This document shows positions 12,637 through 28,100 of a DNA stretch of 64,000 nucleotides, one piece after another. Every line of letters starts with the position of its first letter. Position 1 is the stretch's first letter. The position numbers were made by a program, and so were the translations under genes. The stretch is taken from positions 1,922,001 to 1,986,000 of the forward strand of contig OZ059895.1 of assembly GCA_964057225.1 (NCBI GenBank). Direction: 5' to 3'. This DNA is from Auanema rhodensis (taxonomy: Eukaryota > Nematoda > Chromadorea > Rhabditida > Rhabditidae). The notes beneath the pieces are model-generated. The model searched no databases. It was not told the origin of the DNA and saw only the letters and a list, made by a program, of their open reading frames with translations.

Positions 12637-14742
12637 GAATAACATTGTCCATCGTCTTTGCCTTGAAAAATGGAATCTAAAAACATCTACTTTTTGCTAA
12701 ATTATTTTGAAATTTTTCGAAAAAATTTTTGTCAAAATGTTTTTGGAAGCAATGTTGAGTGTACATGGAAACTCAACATACACTAATGCATCATTTTTCA
12801 AACGATCATAACTAATTTTTGTATTAAGCGTTTTTCAATGTAGTATAGTGCATTCGATGCGGATTTTTAAGCTGCGTCGATCTGTGTTATCAGATTTGCG
12901 CTAGCTTAACAATGCACCGAGATATCAACTGATATAAGTTCACACTTATATCCTCGATTTTCACCCTGAAGAATTAATTTTTTCGTTAAATAACATTGTC
13001 CATCGTCTTTGCCTTGAAAAATGGAATCTAAAAACATCTACTTTTTGCTAAATTATTTTGAAATTTTTCGAAAAAATTTTTGTCAAAATGTTTTTGGAAG
13101 CAATGTTGAGTGTACATGGAAACTCAACATACACTAATGCATCATTTTTCAAACGATTATAACTAATTTTTGTAATAAGCTTTTCTCAATGTAGTATAGT
13201 GCATTCGATGCGGATTTTTAAGCTGCGTCGATCTGTGTTATCAGATTTGCGCTAGCTTAAAAATGCACCGAGATATCAACTGATATAAGTTCACACTTAT
13301 ATCCTCGATTTTCACCCTGAAGAATTAATTTTTTCGTTGAATAACATTGTCCATCGTCTTTGCCTTGAAAAATGGAATCTAAAAACATCTACTTTTTGCT
13401 AAATTATTTTGAAATTTTTCGAAAAAATTTTTGTCAAAATGTTTTTGGAAGCAATGTTGAGTGTACATGGAAACTCAACATACACTAATGCATCATTTTT
13501 CAAACGATCATAACTAATTTTTGTATTAAGCGTTTTTCAATGTAGTATAGTGCATTCGATGCGGATTTTTAAGCTGCGTCGATCTGTGTTATCAGATTTG
13601 CGCTAGCTTAACAATGCTCCGAGATATCAACTGATATAAGTTCACACTTATATCCTCGATTTTCACCCTGAAGAATTAATTTTTTCGTTGAATAACATTG
13701 TCCATCGTCTTTGCCTTGAAAAATGGAATCTAAAAACATCTACTTTTTGCTAAATTATTTTGAAATTTTTCGAAAAAATTTTTGTCAAAATGTTTTTGGA
13801 AGCAATGTTGAGTGTACATGGAAACTCAACATACACTAATGCATCATTTTTCAAACGATCATAACTAATTTTTGTATTAAGCGTTTTTCAATGTAGTATA
13901 GTGCATTCGATGCGGATTTTTAAGCTGCGTCGATCTGTGTTATCAGATTTGCGCTAGCTTAACAATGCACCGAGATATCAACTGATATAAGTTCACACTT
14001 ATATCCTCGATTTTCACCCTGAAGAATTAATTTTTTCGTTAAATAACATTGTCCATCGTCTTTGCCTTGAAAAATGGAATCTAAAAACATCTACTTTTTG
14101 CTAAATTATTTTGAAATTTTTCGAAAAAATTTTTGTCAAAATGTTTTTGGAAGCAATGTTGAGTGTACATGGAAACTCAACATACACTAATGCATCATTT
14201 TTCAAACGATTATAACTAATTTTTGTAATAAGCTTTTCTCAATGTAGTATAGTGCATTCGATGCGGATTTTTAAGCTGCGTCGATCTGTGTTATCAGATT
14301 TGCGCTAGCTTAAAAATGCACCGAGATATCAACTGATATAAGTTCACACTTATATCCTCGATTTTCACCCTGAAGAATTAATTTTTTCGTTGAATAACAT
14401 TGTCCATCGTCTTTGCCTTGAAAAATGGAATCTAAAAACATCTACTTTTTGCTAAATTATTTTGAAATTTTTCGAAAAAATTTTTGTCAAAATGTTTTTG
14501 GAAGCAATGTTGAGTGTACATGGAAACTCAACATACACTAATGCATCATTTTTCAAACGATCATAACTAATTTTTGTATTAAGCGTTTTTCAATGTAGTA
14601 TAGTGCATTCGATGCGGATTTTTAAGCTGCGTCGATCTGTGTTATCAGATTTGCGCTAGCTTAACAATGCTCCGAGATATCAACTGATATAAGTTCACAC
14701 TTATATCCTCGATTTTCACCCTGAAGAATTAATTTTTTCGTT
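12637..14742. repeat. Two tandem copies of a 1053-bp trimer (units 37-39 and 40-42)
   Basis: Copy 1 is 12637-13689 and copy 2 is 13690-14742. In each, the first unit is G194+T198+C274. The second begins with A at p1 and has T171 and A188. The third is G194+T198+C274 with T280. All diagnostic bases agree between the copies, so the duplication is recent. Unit 43 (14743-15093) that follows is a plain T171+T194 unit. Confidence 0.8.
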
Positions 14743-15093
14743 GAATAACATTGTCCATCGTCTTTGCCTTGAAAAATGGAATCTAAAAACATCTACTTTT
14801 TGCTAAATTATTTTGAAATTTTTCGAAAAAATTTTTGTCAAAATGTTTTTGGAAGCAATGTTGAGTGTACATGGAAACTCAACATACACTAATGCATCAT
14901 TTTTCAAACGATTATAACTAATTTTTGTATTAAGCTTTTCTCAATGTAGTATAGTGCATTCGATGCGGATTTTTAAGCTGCGTCGATCTGTGTTATCAGA
15001 TTTGCGCTAGCTTAAAAATGCACCGAGATATCAACTGATATAAGTTCACACTTATATCCTCGATTTTCACCCTGAAGAATTAATTTTTTCGTT

Positions 15094-18000
15094 GAATAAC
15101 ATTGTCCATCGTCTTTGCCTTGAAAAATGGAATCTAAAAACATCTACTTTTTGCTAAATTATTTTGAAATTTTTCGAAAAAATTTTTGTCAAAATGTTTT
15201 TGGAAGCAATGTTGAGTGTACATGGAAACTCAACATACACTAATGCATCATTTTTCAAACGATTATAACTAATTTTTGTATTAAGCTTTTCTCAATGTAG
15301 TATAGTGCATTCGATGCGGATTTTTAAGCTGCGTCGATCTGTGTTATCAGATTTGCGCTAGCTTAAAAATGCACCGAGATATCAACTGATATAAGTTCAC
15401 ACTTATATCCTCGATTTTCACCCTGAAGAATTAATTTTTTCGTTGAATAACATTGTCCATCGTCTTTGCCTTGAAAAATGGAATCTAAAAACATCTACTT
15501 TTTGCTAAATTATTTTGAAATTTTTCGAAAAAATTTTTGTCAAAATGTTTTTGGAAGCAATGTTGAGTGTACATGGAAACTCAACATACACTAATGCATC
15601 ATTTTTCAAACGATTATAACTAATTTTTGTAATAAGCTTTTCTCAATGTAGTATAGTGCATTCGATGCGGATTTTTAAGCTGCGTCGATCTGTGTTATCA
15701 GATTTGCGCTAGCTTAAAAATGCACCGAGATATCAACTGATATAAGTTCACACTTATACCCTCGATTTTCACCCTGAAGAATTAATTTTTTCGTTGAATA
15801 ACATTGTCCATCGTCTTTGCCTTGAAAAATGGAATCTAAAAACATCTACTTTTTGCTAAATTATTTTGAAATTTTTCGAAAAAATTTTTGTCAAAATGTT
15901 TTTGGAAGCAATGTTGAGTGTACATGGAAACTCAACATACACTAATGCATCATTTTTCAAACGATCATAACTAATTTTTGTATTAAGCGTTTTTCAATGT
16001 AGTATAGTGCATTTGATGCGGATTTTTAAGCTGCGTCGATCTGTGTTATCAGATTTGCGCTAGCTTAACAATGCTCCGAGATATCAACTGATATAAGTTC
16101 ACACTTATATCCTCGATTTTCACCCTGAAGAATTAATTTTTTCGTTGAATAACATTGTCCATCGTCTTTGCCTTGAAAAATGGAATCTAAAAACATCTAC
16201 TTTTTGCTAAATTATTTTGAAATTTTTCGAAAAAATTTTTGTCAAAATGTTTTTGGAAGCAATGTTGAGTGTACATGGAAACTCAACATACACTAATGCA
16301 TCATTTTTCAAACGATTATAACTAATTTTTGTATTAAGCTTTTCTCAATGTAGTATAGTGCATTCGATGCGGATTTTTAAGCTGCGTCGATCTGTGTTAT
16401 CAGATTTGCGCTAGCTTAAAAATGCACCGAGATATCAACTGATATAAGTTCACACTTATATCCTCGATTTTCACCCTGAAGAATTAATTTTTTCGTTGAA
16501 TAACATTGTCCATCGTCTTTGCCTTGAAAAATGGAATCTAAAAACATCTACTTTTTGCTAAATTATTTTGAAATTTTTCGAAAAAATTTTTGTCAAAATG
16601 TTTTTGGAAGCAATGTTGAGTGTACATGGAAACTCAACATACACTAATGCATCATTTTTCAAACGATCATAACTAATTTTTGTATTAAGCTTTTCTCAAT
16701 GTAGTATAGTGCATTCGATGCGGATTTTTAAGCTGCGTCGATCTGTGTTATCAGATTTGCGCTAGCTTAACAATGCTCCGAGATATCAACTGATATAAGT
16801 TCACACTTATATCCTCGATTTTCACCCTGAAGAATTAATTTTTTCGTTGAATAACATTGTCCATCGTCTTTGCCTTGAAAAATGGAATCTAAAAACATCT
16901 ACTTTTTGCTAAATTATTTTGAAATTTTTCGAAAAAATTTTTGTCAAAATGTTTTTGGAAGCAATGTTGAGTGTACATGGAAACTCAACATACACTAATG
17001 CATCATTTTTCAAACGATTATAACTAATTTTTGTATTAAGCTTTTCTCAATGTAGTATAGTGCATTCGATGCGGATTTTTAAGCTGCGTCGATCTGTGTT
17101 ATCAGATTTGCGCTAGCTTAAAAATGCACCGAGATATCAACTGATATAAGTTCACACTTATATCCTCGATTTTCACCCTGAAGAATTAATTTTTTCGTTG
17201 AATAACATTGTCCATCGTCTTTGCCTTGAAAAATGGAATCTAAAAACATCTACTTTTTGCTAAATTATTTTGAAATTTTTCGAAAAAATTTTTGTCAAAA
17301 TGTTTTTGGAAGCAATGTTGAGTGTACATGGAAACTCAACATACACTAATGCATCATTTTTCAAACGATCATAACTAATTTTTGTATTAAGCTTTTCTCA
17401 ATGTAGTATAGTGCATTCGATGCGGATTTTTAAGCTGCGTCGATCTGTGTTATCAGATTTGCGCTAGCTTAAAAATGCACCGAGATATCAACTGATATAA
17501 GTTCACACTTATATCCTCGATTTTCACCCTGAAGAATTAATTTTTTCGTTGAATAACATTGTCCATCGTCTTTGCCTTGAAAAATGGAATCTAAAAACAT
17601 CTACTTTTTGCTAAATTATTTTGAAATTTTTCGAAAAAATTTTTGTCAAAATGTTTTTGGAAGCAATGTTGAGTGTACATGGAAACTCAACATACACTAA
17701 TGCATCATTTTTCAAACGATCATAACTAATTTTTGTATTAAGCTTTTCTCAATGTAGTATAGTGCATTCGATGCGGATTTTTAAGCTGCGTCGATCTGTG
17801 TTATCAGATTTGCGCTAGCTTAAAAATGCACCGAGATATCAACTGATATAAGTTCACACTTATATCCTCGATTTTCACCCTGAAGAATTAATTTTTTCGT
17901 TGAATAACATTGTCCATCGTCTTTGCCTTGAAAAATGGAATCTAAAAACATCTACTTTTTGCTAAATTATTTTGAAATTTTTCGAAAAAATTTTTGTCAA

Positions 18001-21000
18001 AATGTTTTTGGAAGCAATGTTGAGTGTACATGGAAACTCAACATACACTAATGCATCATTTTTCAAACGATCATAACTAATTTTTGTATTAAGCTTTTCT
18101 CAATGTAGTATAGTGCATTCGATGCGGATTTTTAAGCTGCGTCGATCTGTGTTATCAGATTTGCGCTAGCTTAAAAATGCACCGAGATATCAACTGATAT
18201 AAGTTCACACTTATATCCTCGATTTTCACCCTGAAGAATTAATTTTTTCGTTGAATAACATTGTCCATCGTCTTTGCCTTGAAAAATGGAATCTAAAAAC
18301 ATCTACTTTTTGCTAAATTATTTTGAAATTTTTCGAAAAAATTTTTGTCAAAATGTTTTTGGAAGCAATGTTGAGTGTACATGGAAACTCAACATACACT
18401 AATGCATCATTTTTCAAACGATCATAACTAATTTTTGTATTAAGCTTTTCTCAATGTAGTATAGTGCATTCGATGCGGATTTTTAAGCTGCGTCGATCTG
18501 TGTTATCAGATTTGCGCTAGCTTAAAAATGCACCGAGATATCAACTGATATAAGTTCACACTTATATCCTCGATTTTCACCCTGAAGAATTAATTTTTTC
18601 GTTGAATAACATTGTCCATCGTCTTTGCCTTGAAAAATGGAATCTAAAAACATCTACTTTTTGCTAAATTATTTTGAAATTTTTCGAAAAAATTTTTGTC
18701 AAAATGTTTTTGGAAGCAATGTTGAGTGTACATGGAAACTCAACATACACTAATGCATCATTTTTCAAACGATCATAACTTATTTTTGTATTAAGCTTTT
18801 CTCAATGTAGTATAGTGCATTCGATGCGGATTTTTAAGCTGCGTCGATCTGTGTTATCAGATTTGCGCTAGCTTAAAAATGCACCGAGATATCAACTGAT
18901 ATAAGTTCACACTTATATCCTCGATTTTCACCCTGAAGAATTAATTTTTTCGTTGAATAACATTGTCCATCGTCTTTGCCTTGAAAAATGAAATCTAAAA
19001 ACATCTACTTTTCGCTAAATTATTTTGAAATTTTTCGAAAAAATTTTTGTCAAAATGTTTTTGGAAGCAATGTTGAGTGTACATGGAAACTCAACATACA
19101 CTAATGCATCATTTTTCAAACGATCATAACTAATTTTTGTATTAAGCTTTTCTCAATGTAGTATAGTGCATTCGATGCGGATTTTTAAGCTGCGTCGATC
19201 TGTGTTATCAGATTTGCGCTAGCTTAAAAATGCACCGAGATATCAACTGATATAAGTTCACACTTATATCCTCGATTTTCACCCTGAAGAATTAATTTTT
19301 TCGTTGAATAACATTGTCCATCGTCTTTGCCTTGAAAAATGGAATCTAAAAACATCTACTTTTTGCTAAATTATTTTGAAATTTTTCGAAAAAATTTTTG
19401 TCAAAATGTTTTTGGAAGCAATGTTGAGTGTACATGGAAACTCAACATACACTAATGCATCATTTTTCAAACGATTATAACTAATTTTTGTATTAAGCTT
19501 TTCTCAATGTAGTATAGTGCATTCGATGCGGATTTTTAAGCTGCGTCGATCTGTGTTATCAGATTTGCGCTAGCTTAAAAATGCACCGAGATATCAACTG
19601 ATATAAGTTCACACTTATATCCTCGATTTTCACCCTGAAGAATCAATTTTTTCGTTGAATAACATTGTCCATCGTCTTTGCCTTGAAAAATGGAATCTAA
19701 AAACATCTACTTTTTGCTAAATTATTTTGAAATTTTTCGAAAAAATTTTTGTCAAAATGTTTTTGGAAGCAATGTTGAGTGTACATGGAAACTCAACATA
19801 CACTAATGCATCATTTTTCAAACGATCATAACTAATTTTTGTATTAAGCGTTTTTCAATGTAGTATAGTGCATTTGATGCGGATTTTTAAGCTGCGTCGA
19901 TCTGTGTTATCAGATTTGCGCTAGCTTAACAATGCTCCGAGATATCAACTGATATAAGTTCACACTTATATCCTCGATTTTCACCCTGAAGAATTAATTT
20001 TTTCGTTGAATAACATTGTCCATCGTCTTTGCCTTGAAAAATGGAATCTAAAAACATCTACTTTTTGCTAAATTATTTTGAAATTTTTCGAAAAAATTTT
20101 TGTCAAAATGTTTTTGGAAGCAATGTTGAGTGTACATGGAAACTCAACATACACTAATGCATCATTTTTCAAACGATTATAACTAATTTTTGTATTAAGC
20201 TTTTCTCAATGTAGTATAGTGCATTCGATGCGGATTTTTAAGCTGCGTCGATCTGTGTTATCAGATTTGCGCTAGCTTAAAAATGCACCGAGATATCAAC
20301 TGATATAAGTTCACACTTATATCCTCGATTTTCACCCTGAAGAATTAATTTTTTCGTTGAATAACATTGTCCATCGTCTTTGCCTTGAAAAATGGAATCT
20401 AAAAACATCTACTTTTTGCTAAATTATTTTGAAATTTTTCGAAAAAATTTTTGTCAAAATGTTTTTGGAAGCAATGTTGAGTGTACATGGAAACTCAACA
20501 TACACTAATGCATCATTTTTCAAACGATCATAACTAATTTTTGTATTAAGCTTTTCTCAATGTAGTATAGTGCATTCGATGCGGATTTTTAAGCTGCGTC
20601 GATCTGTGTTATCAGATTTGCGCTAGCTTAGAAATGCACCGAGATATCAACTGATATAAGTTCACACTTATATCCTCGATTTTCACCCTGAAGAATTAAT
20701 TTTTTCGTTGAATAACATCGTCCATCGTCTTTGCCTTGAAAAATGGAATCTAAAAACATCTACTTTTTGCTAAATTATTCTGAAATTTTTTGAAAAAATT
20801 TTTGTCAAAATGTTTTTGGAAGCAATGTTGAGTGTACATGGAAACTCAACATACACTAATGCATCATTTTTCAAACGATTATAACTAATTTTTGTATTAA
20901 GCTTTTCTCAATGTAGTATAGTGCATTCGATGCGGATTTTTAAGCTGCGTCGATCTGTGTTATCAGATTTGCGCTAGCTTAAAAATGCACCGAGATATCA

Positions 21001-21060
21001 ACTGATATAAGTTCACACTTATATCCTCGATTTTCACCCTGAAGAATTAATTTTTTCGTT
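15094..21060. repeat. Large block copy 1 (units 44-60)
   Basis: This 17-unit stretch recurs at 22114-28431. Landmark variants in order are p313 C (TTATACCC, near 15757), p219 T with T280 in unit 46, C274+T280 in unit 48, a run of plain C171+T194+A274 units 50-55, A at p36 (AATGAAAT) in unit 55, p337 C in unit 56, p219 T again in unit 57, p273 G in unit 59 and TTATTCTG with T82 in unit 60. Units 50-55 are a nearly uniform monomeric run. Confidence 0.8.
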
Positions 21061-22113
21061 GAATAACATTGTCCATCGTCTTTGCCTTGAAAAATGGAAT
21101 CTAAAAACATCTACTTTTTGCTAAATTATTTTGAAATTTTTCGAAAAAATTTTTGTCAAAATGTTTTTGGAAGCAATGTTGAGTGTACATGGAAACTCAA
21201 CATACACTAATGCATCATTTTTCAAACGATCATAACTAATTTTTGTATTAAGCTTTTCTCAATGTAGTATAGTGCATTCGATGCGGATTTTTAAGCTGCG
21301 TCGATCTGTGTTATCAGATTTGCGCTAGCTTAACAATGCTCCGAGATATCAACTGATATAAGTTCACACTTATATCCTCGATTTTCACCCTGAAGAATTA
21401 ATTTTTTCGTTGAATAACATTGTCCATCGTCTTTGCCTTGAAAAATGGAATCTAAAAACATCTACTTTTTGCTAAATTATTTTGAAATTTTTCGAAAAAA
21501 TTTTTGTCAAAATGTTTTTGGAAGCAATGTTGAGTGTACATGGAAACTCAACATACACTAATGCATCATTTTTCAAACGATTATAACTAATTTTTGTATT
21601 AATCTTTTCTCAATGTAGTATAGTGCATTCGATGCGGATTTTTAAGCTGCGTCGATCTGTGTTATCAGATTTGCGCTAGCTTAAAAATGCACCGAGATAT
21701 CAACTGATATAAGTTCACACTTATATCCTCGATTTTCACCCTGAAGAATTAATTTTTTCGTTGAATAACATTGTCCATCGTCTTTGCCTTGAAAAATGGA
21801 ATCTAAAAACATCTACTTTTTGCTAAATTATTTTGAAATTTTTCGAAAAAATTTTTGTCAAAATGTTTTTGGAAGCAATGTTGAGTGTACATGGAAACTC
21901 AACATACACTAATGCATCATTTTTCAAACGATTATAACTAATTTTTGTAATAAGCTTTTCTCAATGTAGTATAGTGCATTCGATGCGGATTTTTAAGCTG
22001 CGTCGATCTGTGTTATCAGATTTGCGCTAGCTTAAAAATGCACCGAGATATCAACTGATATAAGTTCACACTTATATCCTCGATTTTCACCCTGAAGAAT
22101 TAATTTTTTCGTT
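21061..22113. repeat. Three units between the two large block copies (units 61-63)
   Basis: Unit 61 has C171, T194, C274 and T280. Unit 62 has T171 and a private AATCTT in place of AAGCTT at p190-195. Unit 63 has T171 with A188. They separate the two roughly 6-kb copies, and the block order does not continue through them. Confidence 0.7.
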
Positions 22114-25100
22114 GAATAACATTGTCCATCGTCTTTGCCTTGAAAAATGGAATCTAAAAACATCTACTTTTTGCTAAATTATTTTAAAATTTTTTGAAAA
22201 AATTTTTGTCAAAATGTTTTTGGAAGCAATGTTGAGTGTACATGGAAACTCAACATACACTAATGCATCATTTTTCAAACGATTATAACTAATTTTTGTA
22301 TTAAGCTTTTCTCAATGTAGTATAGTGCATTCGATGCGGATTTTTAAGCTGCGTCGATCTGTGTTATCAGATTTGCGCTAGCTTAAAAATGCACCGAGAT
22401 ATCAACTGATATAAGTTCACACTTATATCCTCGATTTTCACCCTGAAGAATTAATTTTTTCGTTGAATAACATTGTCCATCGTCTTTGCCTTGAAAAATG
22501 GAATCTAAAAACATCTACTTTTTGCTAAATTATTTTGAAATTTTTCGAAAAAATTTTTGTCAAAATGTTTTTGGAAGCAATGTTGAGTGTACATGGAAAC
22601 TCAACATACACTAGTGCATCATTTTTCAAACGATTATAACTAATTTTTGTAATAAGCTTTTCTCAATGTAGTATAGTGCATTCGATGCGGATTTTTAAGC
22701 TGCGTCGATCTGTGTTATCAGATTTGCGCTAGCTTAAAAATGCACCGAGATATCAACTGATATAAGTTCACACTTATACCCTCGATTTTCACCCTGAAGA
22801 ATTAATTTTTTCGTTGAATAACATTGTCCATCGTCTTTGCCTTGAAAAATGGAATCTAAAAACATCTACTTTTTGCTAAATTATTTTGAAATTTTTCGAA
22901 AAAATTTTTGTCAAAATGTTTTTGGAAGCAATGTTGAGTGTACATGGAAACTCAACATACACTAATGCATCATTTTTCAAACGATCATAACTAATTTTTG
23001 TATTAAGCGTTTTTCAATGTAGTATAGTGCATTTGATGCGGATTTTTAAGCTGCGTCGATCTGTGTTATCAGATTTGCGCTAGCTTAACAATGCTCCGAG
23101 ATATCAACTGATATAAGTTCACACTTATATCCTCGATTTTCACCCTGAAGAATTAATTTTTTCGTTGAATAACATTGTCCATCGTCTTTGCCTTGAAAAA
23201 TGGAATCTAAAAACATCTACTTTTTGCTAAATTATTTTGAAATTTTTCGAAAAAATTTTTGTCAAAATGTTTTTGGAAGCAATGTTGAGTGTACATGGAA
23301 ACTCAACATACACTAATGCATCATTTTTCAAACGATTATAACTAATTTTTGTATTAAGCTTTTCTCAATGTAGTATAGTGCATTCGATGCGGATTTTTAA
23401 GCTGCGTCGATCTGTGTTATCAGATTTGCGCTAGCTTAAAAATGCACCGAGATATCAACTGATATAAGTTCACACTTATATCCTCGATTTTCACCCTGAA
23501 GAATTAATTTTTTCGTTGAATAACATTGTCCATCGTCTTTGCCTTGAAAAATGGAATCTAAAAACATCTACTTTTTGCTAAATTATTTTGAAATTTTTCG
23601 AAAAAATTTTTGTCAAAATGTTTTTGGAAGCAATGTTGAGTGTACATGGAAACTCAACATACACTAATGCATCATTTTTCAAACGATCATAACTAATTTT
23701 TGTATTAAGCTTTTCTCAATGTAGTATAGTGCATTCGATGCGGATTTTTAAGCTGCGTCGATCTGTGTTATCAGATTTGCGCTAGCTTAACAATGCTCCG
23801 AGATATCAACTGATATAAGTTCACACTTATATCCTCGATTTTCACCCTGAAGAATTAATTTTTTCGTTGAATAACATTGTCCATCGTCTTTGCCTTGAAA
23901 AATGGAATCTAAAAACATCTACTTTTTGCTAAATTATTTTGAAATTTTTCGAAAAAATTTTTGTCAAAATGTTTTTGGAAGCAATGTTGAGTGTACATGG
24001 AAACTCAACATACACTAATGCATCATTTTTCAAACGATTATAACTAATTTTTGTATTAAGCTTTTCTCAATGTAGTATAGTGCATTCGATGCGGATTTTT
24101 AAGCTGCGTCGATCTGTGTTATCAGATTTGCGCTAGCTTAAAAATGCACCGAGATATCAACTGATATAAGTTCACACTTATATCCTCGATTTTCACCCTG
24201 AAGAATTAATTTTTTCGTTGAATAACATTGTCCATCGTCTTTGCCTTGAAAAATGGAATCTAAAAACATCTACTTTTTGCTAAATTATTTTGAAATTTTT
24301 CGAAAAAATTTTTGTCAAAATGTTTTTGGAAGCAATGTTGAGTGTACATGGAAACTCAACATACACTAATGCATCATTTTTCAAACGATCATAACTAATT
24401 TTTGTATTAAGCTTTTCTCAATGTAGTATAGTGCATTCGATGCGGATTTTTAAGCTGCGTCGATCTGTGTTATCAGATTTGCGCTAGCTTAAAAATGCAC
24501 CGAGATATCAACTGATATAAGTTCACACTTATATCCTCGATTTTCACCCTGAAGAATTAATTTTTTCGTTGAATAACATTGTCCATCGTCTTTGCCTTGA
24601 AAAATGGAATCTAAAAACATCTACTTTTTGCTAAATTATTTTGAAATTTTTCGAAAAAATTTTTGTCAAAATGTTTTTGGAAGCAATGTTGAGTGTACAT
24701 GGAAACTCAACATACACTAATGCATCATTTTTCAAACGATCATAACTAATTTTTGTATTAAGCTTTTCTCAATGTAGTATAGTGCATTCGATGCGGATTT
24801 TTAAGCTGCGTCGATCTGTGTTATCAGATTTGCGCTAGCTTAGAAATGCACCGAGATATCAACTGATATAAGTTCACACTTATATCCTCGATTTTCACCC
24901 TGAAGAATTAATTTTTTCGTTGAATAACATCGTCCATCGTCTTTGCCTTGAAAAATGGAATCTAAAAACATCTACTTTTTGCTAAATTATTCTGAAATTT
25001 TTTGAAAAAATTTTTGTCAAAATGTTTTTGGAAGCAATGTTGAGTGTACATGGAAACTCAACATACACTAATGCATCATTTTTCAAACGATTATAACTAA

Positions 25101-28100
25101 TTTTTGTATTAAGCTTTTCTCAATGTAGTATAGTGCATTCGATGCGGATTTTTAAGCTGCGTCGATCTGTGTTATCAGATTTGCGCTAGCTTAAAAATGC
25201 ACCGAGATATCAACTGATATAAGTTCACACTTATATCCTCGATTTTCACCCTGAAGAATTAATTTTTTCGTTGAATAACATTGTCCATCGTCTTTGCCTT
25301 GAAAAATGGAATCTAAAAACATCTACTTTTTGCTAAATTATTTTGAAATTTTTCGAAAAAATTTTTGTCAAAATGTTTTTGGAAGCAATGTTGAGTGTAC
25401 ATGGAAACTCAACATACACTAATGCATCATTTTTCAAACGATCATAACTAATTTTTGTATTAAGCTTTTCTCAATGTAGTATAGTGCATTCGATGCGGAT
25501 TTTTAAGCTGCGTCGATCTGTGTTATCAGATTTGCGCTAGCTTAAAAATGCACCGAGATATCAACTGATATAAGTTCACACTTATATCCTCGATTTTCAC
25601 CCTGAAGAATTAATTTTTTCGTTGAATAACATTGTCCATCGTCTTTGCCTTGAAAAATGGAATCTAAAAACATCTACTTTTTGCTAAATTATTTTGAAAT
25701 TTTTCGAAAAAATTTTTGTCAAAATGTTTTTGGAAGCAATGTTGAGTGTACATGGAAACTCAACATACACTAATGCATCATTTTTCAAACGATCATAACT
25801 AATTTTTGTATTAAGCTTTTCTCAATGTAGTATAGTGCATTCGATGCGGATTTTTAAGCTGCGTCGATCTGTGTTATCAGATTTGCGCTAGCTTAAAAAT
25901 GCACCGAGATATCAACTGATATAAGTTCACACTTATATCCTCGATTTTCACCCTGAAGAATTAATTTTTTCGTTGAATAACATTGTCCATCGTCTTTGCC
26001 TTGAAAAATGAAATCTAAAAACATCTACTTTTTGCTAAATTATTTTGAAATTTTTCGAAAAAATTTTTGTCAAAATGTTTTTGGAAGCAATGTTGAGTGT
26101 ACATGGAAACTCAACATACACTAATGCATCATTTTTCAAACGATCATAACTAATTTTTGTATTAAGCTTTTCTCAATGTAGTATAGTGCATTCGATGCGG
26201 ATTTTTAAGCTGCGTCGATCTGTGTTATCAGATTTGCGCTAGCTTAAAAATGCACCGAGATATCAACTGATATAAGTTCACACTTATATCCTCGATTTTC
26301 ACCCTGAAGAATTAATTTTTTCGTTGAATAACATTGTCCATCGTCTTTGCCTTGAAAAATGGAATCTAAAAACATCTACTTTTTGCTAAATTATTTTGAA
26401 ATTTTTCGAAAAAATTTTTGTCAAAATGTTTTTGGAAGCAATGTTGAGTGTACATGGAAACTCAACATACACTAATGCATCATTTTTCAAACGATTATAA
26501 CTAATTTTTGTATTAAGCTTTTCTCAATGTAGTATAGTGCATTCGATGCGGATTTTTAAGCTGCGTCGATCTGTGTTATCAGATTTGCGCTAGCTTAAAA
26601 ATGCACCGAGATATCAACTGATATAAGTTCACACTTATATCCTCGATTTTCACCCTGAAGAATTAATTTTTTCGTTGAATAACATTGTCCATCGTCTTTG
26701 CCTTGAAAAATGGAATCTAAAAACATCTACTTTTTGCTAAATTATTTTGAAATTTTTCGAAAAAATTTTTGTCAAAATGTTTTTGGAAGCAATGTTGAGT
26801 GTACATGGAAACTCAACATACACTAATGCATCATTTTTCAAACGATTATAACTAATTTTTGTAATAAGCTTTTCTCAATGTAGTATAGTGCATTCGATGC
26901 GGATTTTTAAGCTGCGTCGATCTGTGTTATCAGATTTGCGCTAGCTTAAAAATGCACCGAGATATCAACTGATATAAGTTCACACTTATATCCTCGATTT
27001 TCACCCTGAAGAATCAATTTTTTCGTTGAATAACATTGTCCATCGTCTTTGCCTTGAAAAATGGAATCTAAAAACATCTACTTTTTGCTAAATTATTTTG
27101 AAATTTTTCGAAAAAATTTTTGTCAAAATGTTTTTGGAAGCAATGTTGAGTGTACATGGAAACTCAACATACACTAATGCATCATTTTTCAAACGATCAT
27201 AACTAATTTTTGTATTAAGCGTTTTTCAATGTAGTATAGTGCATTTGATGCGGATTTTTAAGCTGCGTCGATCTGTGTTATCAGATTTGCGCTAGCTTAA
27301 CAATGCTCCGAGATATCAACTGATATAAGTTCACACTTATATCCTCGATTTTCACCCTGAAGAATTAATTTTTTCGTTGAATAACATTGTCCATCGTCTT
27401 TGCCTTGAAAAATGGAATCTAAAAACATCTACTTTTTGCTAAATTATTTTGAAATTTTTCGAAAAAATTTTTGTCAAAATGTTTTTGGAAGCAATGTTGA
27501 GTGTACATGGAAACTCAACATACACTAATGCATCATTTTTCAAACGATTATAACTAATTTTTGTATTAAGCTTTTCTCAATGTAGTATAGTGCATTCGAT
27601 GCGGATTTTTAAGCTGCGTCGATCTGTGTTATCAGATTTGCGCTAGCTTAAAAATGCACCGAGATATCAACTGATATAAGTTCACACTTATATCCTCGAT
27701 TTTCACCCTGAAGAATTAATTTTTTCGTTGAATAACATTGTCCATCGTCTTTGCCTTGAAAAATGGAATCTAAAAACATCTACTTTTTGCTAAATTATTT
27801 TGAAATTTTTCGAAAAAATTTTTGTCAAAATGTTTTTGGAAGCAATGTTGAGTGTACATGGAAACTCAACATACACTAATGCATCATTTTTCAAACGATC
27901 ATAACTAATTTTTGTATTAAGCTTTTCTCAATGTAGTATAGTGCATTCGATGCGGATTTTTAAGCTGCGTCGATCTGTGTTATCAGATTTGCGCTAGCTT
28001 AGAAATGCACCGAGATATCAACTGATATAAGTTCACACTTATATCCTCGATTTTCACCCTGAAGAATTAATTTTTTCGTTGAATAACATCGTCCATCGTC

